From positions 1-20,640 of the forward strand of contig CAZRHH010000057.1 in the NCBI GenBank assembly GCA_964599885.1: a DNA stretch of 20,640 nucleotides. Reading direction: 5' to 3'. Below the pieces are notes generated by a model. That model did no database searches and was not told the origin of the DNA. It saw nothing but the letters and a program-made list of their open reading frames with translations. The position numbers and the translations under genes were made by a program. Below are positions 6,352 through 13,030 of this stretch, piece after piece. Source of the stretch: CAZRHH01 sp964599885 (GTDB lineage: Bacteria > Chloroflexota > Dehalococcoidia > DSTF01 > JACRBR01). How positions within the stretch are numbered: position 1 is the stretch's first letter; each line of letters begins with the position of its first letter.

Positions 6352-6691
6352 AGCACTGGAGGGCCGAGGTAGCGGTTAGGTATGCCGCTGCCTCTGCTCC
6401 GACGTTCCTTGCCAGGGCGGCGTTGGCAAGATTCGCGCCGCTGGCGATCGTCATTCTCTGCCAGCTGCAGCCACTCTGAACTATTTGCCATTGCGTCGAT
6501 ACTAGTGAACCGACATTAAGTGCCAGATCCAGATAACCACAGACGCTATAGCCTATGGTCCCGCCATAGTACGCACCTGCGGGGCCGACGACATACGCAC
6601 CGATGATCGCACCACCTACCAAACATGTCGGAGCCCAAGGGACGATATCCAGGACCTGAACGACGGTGGCGAAATCACTCCATGAGTCAGG
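6344..6691 (-). pseudogene. Out-of-frame C-terminal tail of the RHS protein
   Basis: This frame opens right after a run of six C on the coding strand (6695-6690) and runs 115 codons to a TAA at 6344. It reads PDSWSDFATVVQVLDIVPWA and continues with a Gly-rich hydrophobic segment, PTCLVGGAIIGAYVV then GPAGAYYGG. With seven C it would be continuous with the RHS gene, giving a tail of about 169 residues after the DPTGL motif. The hydrophobic glycine-rich segment suggests membrane association, but no toxin family is recognised. A TTG inside (6622) could start a 92-residue separate product, which seems less likely than one interrupted gene. Confidence 0.7.
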
Positions 6692-8019
6692 GGGGAGAAT
6701 GCCGCAACAGTGGCTTGGCCTGCTTGAGCTAAATCTTGGGCGGCTGTGCCGACAATGCCGCCAGCTGTTTGCGCACCGTCTGCCACCACATTCACAACAT
6801 CATCAAACGCATCGCGCGGGTCAGGTACCTTAGGCAGACTAACGCCACAACAGAGACCGGTGGGATCGCCAGCTATCACTGGGTTCCCGCCTACATACGC
6901 GTAACGTTGCACCAGCGGCAACGGATCGAACCCCACGAACCGGCCTGTCGCCGGATCGTAGGAGCGCGCACGTAAGTACTGTAGCCCGCTCGAATCGACC
7001 TGTTCCCCCGTGAACGTGAATTCGTTCCCGCTCGTCCCCGTGCGCGAGCGTACGGCGCCATATACATCGTACGTATACGTGTCAGTGACCGTGCCAGTTC
7101 CGGTCGCGAGGCCCGTTGTCGAGCCGAGGCCGTCGGTCAAGTAGTACTCCTGCGTGCCGCCGCTGTCCGTGCGCGAGATCAGGTCGAGACCGTAGACGAA
7201 GCGGTTGCCCGCACCGTCTTTGAGAATCTGCGGCAGACCCGCGTTCTGGTCCCACACGAAGCTCGACGTGACGCCACCAATCGTGCGACTGGTGCGGAGA
7301 CCATCTCCGTTAAAGGCGTACGTGCCGGTCGTAGCCCCTATCGTCGTTCCGGTCATGCGGTTCTCCGCATCCCAGGTGTAGGTGTCGGCGCCAGTGGCCG
7401 TCTGGTTGCCGTTGTCGTCGTAGGTGTATGTCACGCCGCCCGCGGCCGTCATCTGGTCGGCGTCGTCGTAGCTGTAGTTCGTGGTGGCGGCGTTGTGCAC
7501 CTTGGTCAGCCGGTTCCCCTGCGCGTCGAACGTGTAGCTCTGCACGTCGGCGTTCGGATACGTCACGCCCGTCAGCCGGTAGAGGTCGTCGTACGTGTAC
7601 GTGCTCGTACCGGTAGTATCGACCATCTGGTCGCGATTCCCCACTGCATCGAGGGTGTATGTATACGAGGAGATCGTGGTGCCGCCATTCCGATTGAGCA
7701 CGGTCAGCAGGCGATCGGCATTGTCGTAGGTGCGGTCGGCTATCAGTCCATTGCCAAGCGTCGTGCTAGTCAGGCGATCAGCGTTGTCGTACGTGTACGA
7801 CGTCACCTTGCTCAGCCAGTCCGTCACCGACGTGAGCCGGTTCGCGTTGTCGTAACCGTACGTGACGGTCTCGACGCCGCCGGGGTAGGTGAGCGTCGTG
7901 TTCTGGACAGATCCAACCTGCATCGACACTACGCGCTTTTGGAAGTCGTAGCCGTACGTGGCGGTCTGATTCGGCGTAGTGCCCAAGACGAAACCGCGGT
8001 ACGCGTGCCTGCCGCGCAT
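6616..8019 (-). CDS. RHS/YD-repeat protein, 5'-truncated and frameshifted near the end
   Basis: A 467-residue fragment with many YD repeats (YGYDNANRLTSVT, YTYDNADRLTSTT, YDDNGNQTATG). It ends in the RHS core: YYLTDGLGSTTGLATG, FTGEQVDSSGLQYLRARSYD, and YAYVGGNPVIAGDPTGL at the core boundary near residue 389. Full RHS proteins exceed 1000 residues and carry secretion and shell regions; here all of that is missing and the frame starts at a weak site 20 bases after another gene. RHS shells enclose a variable C-terminal toxin. The variable tail begins in frame (CCGVSLPKVPDP) but is thrown out of frame at the C6 run, ending after an artefactual stretch (SLGLRHVW). Expression of a working toxin from this copy is doubtful. 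Confidence 0.9.
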   Translation of the reverse strand: MRGRHAYRGFVLGTTPNQTATYGYDFQKRVVSMQVGSVQNTTLTYPGGVETVTYGYDNANRLTSVTDWLSKVTSYTYDNADRLTSTTLGNGLIADRTYDNADRLLTVLNRNGGTTISSYTYTLDAVGNRDQMVDTTGTSTYTYDDLYRLTGVTYPNADVQSYTFDAQGNRLTKVHNAATTNYSYDDADQMTAAGGVTYTYDDNGNQTATGADTYTWDAENRMTGTTIGATTGTYAFNGDGLRTSRTIGGVTSSFVWDQNAGLPQILKDGAGNRFVYGLDLISRTDSGGTQEYYLTDGLGSTTGLATGTGTVTDTYTYDVYGAVRSRTGTSGNEFTFTGEQVDSSGLQYLRARSYDPATGRFVGFDPLPLVQRYAYVGGNPVIAGDPTGLCCGVSLPKVPDPRDAFDDVVNVVADGAQTAGGIVGTAAQDLAQAGQATVAAFSPLTHGVISPPSFRSWISSLGLRHVW

Positions 8020-8038
8020 TTCCGTAAGTCGGCGGCTG

Positions 8039-8263
8039 TTACTGCTCAGCTTCCGCTAGTTCGCGGAGTTCCTCCTCCACCCGCGCTTCCATGCGACCGA
8101 GCGCCTCATCGACCTCTACGCGGAGCCTGTGATCCAGGTCAGCCAGCACGTTCGCGAGAGAGCGAGCGAAGGCTTCGCCGTCGTCGGGCGATAGGCCCGC
8201 GACCGCCGTCTTAAGTTGCCGTGTGAGATGTTCTGCGTTCGCGCTGCGGCTAGCGAGAGACAC
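8039..8263 (-). CDS. Small charged helical protein, unknown function
   Basis: A 74-residue protein that is almost wholly alpha-helical by composition. Its C-terminal half (LANVLADLDHRLRVEVDEAL, then GRMEARVEEELRELAEAEQ) has the heptad-like, acidic pattern of a coiled coil. I chose GTG at 8263 because AGGAGGA lies about five to eight bases upstream; an in-frame TTG at 8284 lacks such a site. It overlaps the end of the PRPP synthase gene by 14 bases, so it is the last gene of that operon. No family is recognised. A role as a subunit or small scaffold is possible but unsupported. Confidence 0.7.
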   Translation of the reverse strand: MSLASRSANAEHLTRQLKTAVAGLSPDDGEAFARSLANVLADLDHRLRVEVDEALGRMEARVEEELRELAEAEQ

Positions 8264-9218
8264 GAGTTTCCTCCTCCACTTCAACGGTGTGCGTGCGGTG
8301 ATTCTCCTTGGCGCCCCGGCCCTTGTGCAGATCCGCGATCTCGTTCGCCAGCAACTCTGCGAGGCTCACGCGCTCCATGCAGGCCGGCGTGATCGCCGGC
8401 ATCGCTACCGAGTCGGTACCCATTAGAGATCGAAGGGACAGATGCTGTAGTCGTTCGTTTGCCGTGCCAACCAGGAGGACGTGTGTCGCCGCGATGAACA
8501 TGCTTCCATTGGCACCGGCTTCGATACATGCGCCCGCCGCCGCGACGATCGTGCCGCCGGTGCTGATCATGTCGTCGACGATCACGGGCGTCCGCCCGGC
8601 TACCTCTCCGATCAGGCCATGGACTTCGACATCGGCGACGCTGATTCGCTCCTTGCGCACGAACGCGAGCGGTAACCTCAGCATCCTCGCGTAGCGATCG
8701 GCTAGCTTCACGGCTCCGAGATCAGGTGCGACGATCACCGACTCACGGGGGAGCAGGTCACCCAGACGTCCCGCGAGGAGGGGAACCGCGGATATATGGC
8801 GTACGGGAACGCCAAACGAGGTCTCGACAGCCCGGCTGTGCAGGTCGACGGCGATGAGCTGGCTGATGCCTGCCGATTCGATCATCCGCGCGACGACGCT
8901 GGCGGCGATCGGCCTGCCGCCGTTGTGGTCCTGCCGCGCATAACCGAAATACGGGACGACCGCCGTGACGCGCGCGGCTCCACCCCGAATCGCCGAATCC
9001 GCGAGCAGCAACAACTCCATCAGGTGCGCGTCAGGCGGTGGGCTCGTTGGCTGGATGATGAACACGTCGTCACCCGCGACGGGATCGATTAGCTGCACCT
9101 GCGCTTCCTCGTCCGGGAACCGGCCGATGACGCGCCGGCTGAGCCCGACGCGGAGCGTGCCAGCGACGAGTCCGGCCAGCGGCGTGTTCGCCCCGCCATC
9201 GATGATCTTCAGGCTCAT
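8250..9218 (-). CDS. Ribose-phosphate pyrophosphokinase (PRPP synthase)-like protein
   Basis: A 322-residue member of the PRPP synthase family, which transfers pyrophosphate from ATP to ribose 5-phosphate. Visible motifs are FPDEE (34-38), the ATP-contacting YARQDH (93-98), DLHS (125-128) and the PRPP loop DDMISTGGT (215-223). The canonical loop is DDMIDTxGT, so an acidic residue is replaced by Ser. The catalytic flexible loop, usually with RK and R..P residues, also differs (RQDHNGGRPI), as in distant homologues. ATG at 9218 overlaps the preceding phosphoribosyltransferase stop (ATGA), so the two are co-translated. It may be a specialised paralogue rather than the housekeeping enzyme; I therefore do not assign prs. 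Confidence 0.88.
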   Translation of the reverse strand: MSLKIIDGGANTPLAGLVAGTLRVGLSRRVIGRFPDEEAQVQLIDPVAGDDVFIIQPTSPPPDAHLMELLLLADSAIRGGAARVTAVVPYFGYARQDHNGGRPIAASVVARMIESAGISQLIAVDLHSRAVETSFGVPVRHISAVPLLAGRLGDLLPRESVIVAPDLGAVKLADRYARMLRLPLAFVRKERISVADVEVHGLIGEVAGRTPVIVDDMISTGGTIVAAAGACIEAGANGSMFIAATHVLLVGTANERLQHLSLRSLMGTDSVAMPAITPACMERVSLAELLANEIADLHKGRGAKENHRTHTVEVEEETRVSR

Positions 9219-9904
9219 GCACCTGCTCCCATAATCGCCTGTTTCTTCCGGTACGACGCGAGGATGCTCGCGACCTCTTCATCCGGCACGGGTTCGAAGT
9301 GACGGTAGTAGAAGCCGACCGCCGAGAATGAGTCGGGCTGGTGCGGGCACACGACGTCGTCGGCTTCATCTCGCAGTGCCTCGCACGCCTGGATAGACCC
9401 GACCGGCACTGCAACGATGAGCTGCTTCGGCGCGCGCTGGCGGACCGAGCGCACCGCCGCCCGCATGGTGGCGCCTGTCGCCAGCCCATCGTCTGCGACG
9501 ATGACCGTCCGTCCCTCCAGACTGATGTGATGGTTCGATCCGCGAAAGAGTTGCTCGCGGCGCTGCGCCTCTTCCATCTGGTGTGTGATCTCCTGTTCGA
9601 GATATTCCTGGCTTACGCCCAGCTGGCGGATCATGGGCTCGTTGAGGTATCGGCCGCCGTTCGCGGTGACGGCGCCGATCGCCAGCTCCGCGGACTCCGG
9701 CGCGCCAAGCTTGCGTGCGACGATCACGTCGAGCTCGGCGTCCAGGTCCTGCGCGATCGCAACGGCGAGAGGCACGCCGCCCCGCGGTATGCCGAGCACG
9801 ACGGGGTGTTCTGGCTCGAAGCGACGGAGGAGCGCGGCCAAAGCATGTCCCGCATCGTACCGGTCGTAAAACAGTCCTCCGGGAACGTCGTACCGGTCAT
9901 TCAT
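9215..9904 (-). CDS. Phosphoribosyltransferase-family protein
   Basis: A 229-residue type I phosphoribosyltransferase fold protein. The PRPP-binding signature VIVADDGLATGATM is at 134-147, and an upstream loop VVLGIPRGGVPLA is at 35-47. The hood region (YLNEPMIRQLGVS) matches the family often annotated simply as phosphoribosyltransferase, and often fused to a dienelactone hydrolase-like domain. Here that hydrolase is the separate gene just upstream, with an ATGA overlap (ATG 9904-9902, TGA 9903-9901), which supports a joint function. The mycobacterial fused homologue Rv0571c belongs to the hypoxia-induced DosR regulon. The true substrate is not known. Confidence 0.9.
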   Translation of the reverse strand: MNDRYDVPGGLFYDRYDAGHALAALLRRFEPEHPVVLGIPRGGVPLAVAIAQDLDAELDVIVARKLGAPESAELAIGAVTANGGRYLNEPMIRQLGVSQEYLEQEITHQMEEAQRREQLFRGSNHHISLEGRTVIVADDGLATGATMRAAVRSVRQRAPKQLIVAVPVGSIQACEALRDEADDVVCPHQPDSFSAVGFYYRHFEPVPDEEVASILASYRKKQAIMGAGA

Positions 9905-10569
9905 CGCCGGGCCTCCTTCGTCATCGTGGTTACCGCGAGCGTACGCCGAAACCACTCGACCGTCTCGCCGAGAGCGCGTTCGAGTGTGCCCGGCTCTTCG
10001 AACAGGTGGCTCGCGCCAGCAACCGTAACAACCCGCACGTGCGGCGAACGCTGGACCAGCTCGAGCGTCGAGGACAGCGGATCGAGCGAGCCCACCAGCA
10101 CCAGCGTCGGCGCAGCTACCGCCTCGAGGTCGCGCGTGCCGACCGGTGGGGCGCGCAGGACGAGTGAGACGGGCGACACCCGCTGACGCCGTAACGCCTC
10201 GAGGGCGACCACGCCGCCGAGGCTCGATCCCGCGATGCCGATGCGCGCGCCGTCGATCTCCTCACGGCTCTGGAGCCATTCGAAGGCCGCTACGAGATCG
10301 TCGCAGTACGCCGCCGTGTCGTCGCCGCGTGGATCGCTCGACGATTCGCCGTGACCACTCAGGTCGAACAGGAGCGCCGCGATTCCAGCATCGCGCAACC
10401 GCTCGGCGATGACGACGTTGCGCGGCGAATCCTTGCCGCTGCCCAGCCCGTGGACGAAGATCACCGCCGCCGGCGTGGCGGTCGCGGGAAGCAGCAGATG
10501 GGCGGCCAGTTCGATGCCGTCGCGGCTGATGCGTGCGCGTATGTCCCCTGGCCTGATCGCCCTCTCCAT
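9901..10569 (-). CDS. Alpha/beta hydrolase (dienelactone hydrolase-like)
   Basis: A 222-residue cytosolic alpha/beta hydrolase. VIFVHGLGSGKDSPRN carries the oxyanion loop. The nucleophile elbow is GSSLGG with Ser116, the acid is likely the Asp in LVGSLDPLS, and the catalytic His is in GASHLFEEP. The start at ATG 10569 is favoured by AGGAG seven bases upstream; ATG at 10587 is in frame but lacks a good site. It is first in a run of overlapping genes with the phosphoribosyltransferase and the PRPP synthase. Substrate unknown. The fusion of this domain with the phosphoribosyltransferase in other bacteria suggests action on a ribosyl ester or lactone, but this is inference. Confidence 0.88.
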   Translation of the reverse strand: MERAIRPGDIRARISRDGIELAAHLLLPATATPAAVIFVHGLGSGKDSPRNVVIAERLRDAGIAALLFDLSGHGESSSDPRGDDTAAYCDDLVAAFEWLQSREEIDGARIGIAGSSLGGVVALEALRRQRVSPVSLVLRAPPVGTRDLEAVAAPTLVLVGSLDPLSSTLELVQRSPHVRVVTVAGASHLFEEPGTLERALGETVEWFRRTLAVTTMTKEARR

Positions 10570-10774
10570 GAGGACACTCCTGTTCATTTGTCGCATCGTA
10601 TCCCGAACGACGTACCGGGGTGAGGGCCGTTTAGCGGTATCCACGCGGCGAAACGGCATCAATCTGCGGTACCAGGCCTGCGTTGTGGCGCTAGCACGGT
10701 GCGACGGGCAGGAGCCGGTACCGGCGCGCCGCTAGCAGCGACAGAGGTCACTCCAGAAGCGCATCAGGGAAGAT

Positions 10775-11365
10775 GTGAAGGAGTCGGTATACGCTCAGCG
10801 TTTTGAACGGCTGTTTGCGACCGCCTCGGACGCCACAACCACTATCGAAGGATTCGCCGCGCTCCCTGTTCGTCTCTTGGAAAAAGAGAAGCGGCGTATC
10901 CGCGACGTAGATGTAAGCGTCGTGGCTGAGCGAATCATTTCGCTATTTGGCTACCTCGAATCGGACTACGACGCTAAGTTCAAAGCCGAGGTCGCCGAGT
11001 CTCCTGTCTACGTCCGCGCGTCCGAAGCGGCAATTGAATCAATCATCGTAAACTTCGTGACGAACGCGCTCACGGCGCTTACGTTGAAGGGCGCGAAGAC
11101 AAGAGATCGCGCTGTCGTTGTGCGCACAGAAGAAGCGGGAGAACGCGCGGTCATCCGCGTCCTCGATACCGGACCGGGTATTGCAATGAGACTGTCCGAC
11201 ATCTGGCTTCCGGGCCGCACCACAACCGAACTCGGGAGCGGCATTGGTCTGACCATCGTCAGAGACATCTCGATGGAACTGGGTGGGGACGTGGGTGCAC
11301 TCCCGAAAGGGGAACTGGGCGGTGCTGAAGTTTGGTCGAGTCTCCCGAGGACTACGAGCAGATGA
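10775..11365 (+). CDS. GHKL-type ATPase/histidine-kinase-like protein, probably 5'-truncated
   Basis: A 196-residue protein whose C-terminal 120 residues form an HATPase domain: N-box FVTNALTAL (94-102, N97), G1 box DTGPGI (131-136), and G2 box GSGIGL (154-159). The 90 residues before it are helical and charged but show no HisKA box or phospho-acceptor His motif, and no sensor or membrane part. GTG at 10775 is a weak start (AGGGA only four bases upstream). The frame is open back to a TAG at 10733, so residues may be missing rather than unread. The stop overlaps the next gene (ATGA at 11362). With a receiver-domain protein next, ATP-driven signalling is likely. Homologues are probably much longer, so this may be the remaining 3' part. 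Confidence 0.82.
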   Translation: MKESVYAQRFERLFATASDATTTIEGFAALPVRLLEKEKRRIRDVDVSVVAERIISLFGYLESDYDAKFKAEVAESPVYVRASEAAIESIIVNFVTNALTALTLKGAKTRDRAVVVRTEEAGERAVIRVLDTGPGIAMRLSDIWLPGRTTTELGSGIGLTIVRDISMELGGDVGALPKGELGGAEVWSSLPRTTSR

Positions 11366-12057
11366 AGGCCAACAATACTCCGCTTCGTGTCGCGATAGTT
11401 GATGACAACAAGGGGCGAAGAGACACGCTGTCCTTTACGCTTGAAGATGCTGGCCTGACCCCAGTTCCTATTGAGGGGACGACCAGTCTCGACCTTGATG
11501 AGGCTGTTCGCATCATTCACGACTCCGCCGACGCGGCCGTGTGCGACCATCGACTTTCCAAGAATGGCTACGCCACGTTTTCCGGTGCAGAACTGGTGGC
11601 TGCCCTGTACTCCAGCGGTGTACCCGCAATCCTCATTACTGCCTTCCAAGATGACGACCTCTCCATTAGTTCATACCGGCAGTACATCCCTCGATTGCTG
11701 GTCGGTGACGAGATTAGCGATTCCGAGTTACTCACCGTTGCAGTCGCAGCGGCTGTGGACGAAGTGGTAGCTAAACGAGTCCCCGAAGACAGGCGAACCC
11801 ACCAGTCATTCGTGAGGATAGACAACATCGTGAATGAAGCTGGTCGAGAAGTGGTCTATGCGTTCATTCCTCAATGGAGTGGCGAGGTTGGCATCAAATT
11901 CCCGTTCGACCTCATACCGCTTGAGATACGCAAAAGTGTCACCCAGGGAGATAAGCTGTTGGCCGAAGTCAACACAGGGGCGGCCGACCGGAAAGATGTC
12001 TTCCTGACAGACTTTGCCACCTCCCCCGAACCCGCCGAGGACGACGACCTTGCTTAG
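11362..12057 (+). CDS. Response-regulator-like protein with unknown C-terminal domain
   Basis: A 231-residue protein with an N-terminal receiver domain (about 7-125): acidic pair D14-D15 (AIVDDN), predicted phospho-acceptor D62 (AAVCDHRLS), and Thr93 (ILITAF). The conserved Lys that normally follows is not evident in YIPRLLVGDE, so phosphorylation chemistry may be altered. The C-terminal 100 residues are not a DNA-binding HTH. They look strand-rich (REVVYAFIPQWSGEVGIKFP, QGDKLLAEVNTGAADRKDVF) and belong to no domain I can name. ATG at 11362 overlaps the GHKL gene stop, and the 3' end overlaps the MBL gene, so the protein likely passes a signal between those two. It is not a typical transcription factor. 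Confidence 0.85.
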   Translation: MKANNTPLRVAIVDDNKGRRDTLSFTLEDAGLTPVPIEGTTSLDLDEAVRIIHDSADAAVCDHRLSKNGYATFSGAELVAALYSSGVPAILITAFQDDDLSISSYRQYIPRLLVGDEISDSELLTVAVAAAVDEVVAKRVPEDRRTHQSFVRIDNIVNEAGREVVYAFIPQWSGEVGIKFPFDLIPLEIRKSVTQGDKLLAEVNTGAADRKDVFLTDFATSPEPAEDDDLA

Positions 12058-13030
12058 CCTGACCATCCTCGATGTAGGACACGGCACGTCCATGGTCTTG
12101 CAATCGGTGGAAGAGGTCGTGGTAATCGATGCGGGCAGGCGTACAACGTTGCTCGAATACTTGACGCAATGTGGTGTCCGCAGAATCGACCGCGTGTTTG
12201 TGTCCCACGCCGATGCAGACCACCTTGATGGTCTAACCCAACTGATGCTAGATAACACATTCGAGATACGTGAAGTGTTCGTCAACGCTGACGCTACGAA
12301 GGACACGGATTCGTGGGATGAGTTCAGGCGGTCATTTGGGAAACGGAAACGTGTTGGTTCTCAGCCGAAAATCCACAGCATCAAATCCGACACCGACATA
12401 CCAGTAGCCACACCGCAGATGAGAATTGAGGTCCTGGCTCCTGCGCCCGAAGAGTGGTTGGGCGCTCCCGGTGGCAAGTCTCTCGGCGGGAAGGCAATGG
12501 ACAGCAATTCGCTTTCGGCGGTAGTTCGGGTGTTGTACCGCGACCACGACCTTCTCCTAGCGGGCGGTGATGCTGGAAGACTCGCGTTTGACACGCTGCT
12601 CCAAGACGGAAAGTCAATTCATGCCGAAGTACTGGCGTTTCCGCATCACGGCGGGCGTCCCGGGAGGACAAACATGCAAGCCTTCGGGGAACTCGTTGCA
12701 CGGTTGGTTGACCCGTGCTGGGTCGTGTTCTCAACCGGCAGGGGGAGCTACGGCACGCCCCAACCAGACATCATCCGGGGCGTGCGCAAGGCTGCTCCCC
12801 ACGCTCACATCGCGTGCACGCAGCTGTCCAAGAGGTGTGCTAACAAACTACTGAAGGCTGCTCCGACGCATCTTGTAAACATTCCAGCAATGGGCCGCGT
12901 AGCCGGCACTTGTTGCGCAGGCTCGATGATGTGGACGATAGACGACGACGGGATCGAGGTGTACCCACGCCTCGATGAGCACGACGCGTTCATTAGTGTC
13001 GCGGCAGAGAGTGCGCTCTGCCGCACGTGA
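12050..13030 (+). CDS. ComEC/Rec2-like metallo-beta-lactamase-fold hydrolase
   Basis: A 326-residue soluble MBL-fold protein of the ComEC C-terminal-domain type. The opening strand LTILDVGHGTSMVL precedes the metal motif HADADH (53-58), the HxDxDH variant of that group. LLLAGGDAG supplies the bridging Asp, and LAFPHHGG a further metal His. The membrane channel of ComEC is absent. Extra Cys residues near the end (CTQLSKRC, GTCCAG) could bind metal. TTG at 12050 is my preferred start because homology begins there and it overlaps the previous stop (TTGCTTAG); TTG at 12014 is in frame. The likely activity is phosphodiester hydrolysis of a nucleic acid or nucleotide, the probable effector of the cassette. 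The GTG of the methyltransferase overlaps its TGA. Confidence 0.87.
   Translation: MLSLTILDVGHGTSMVLQSVEEVVVIDAGRRTTLLEYLTQCGVRRIDRVFVSHADADHLDGLTQLMLDNTFEIREVFVNADATKDTDSWDEFRRSFGKRKRVGSQPKIHSIKSDTDIPVATPQMRIEVLAPAPEEWLGAPGGKSLGGKAMDSNSLSAVVRVLYRDHDLLLAGGDAGRLAFDTLLQDGKSIHAEVLAFPHHGGRPGRTNMQAFGELVARLVDPCWVVFSTGRGSYGTPQPDIIRGVRKAAPHAHIACTQLSKRCANKLLKAAPTHLVNIPAMGRVAGTCCAGSMMWTIDDDGIEVYPRLDEHDAFISVAAESALCRT

Noticed and set aside
7000..8019. Possible CRISPR or tandem DNA repeat (recurrent TCGTCGTA-like words)
   Set aside because: The words come from the YD-repeat protein code and have irregular spacing and sequence; no constant repeat with unique spacers.
7495..8214. 239-codon plus-strand frame over the RHS gene
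   Set aside because: Val/Arg-rich repetitive product that mirrors YD-repeat codons on the other strand.
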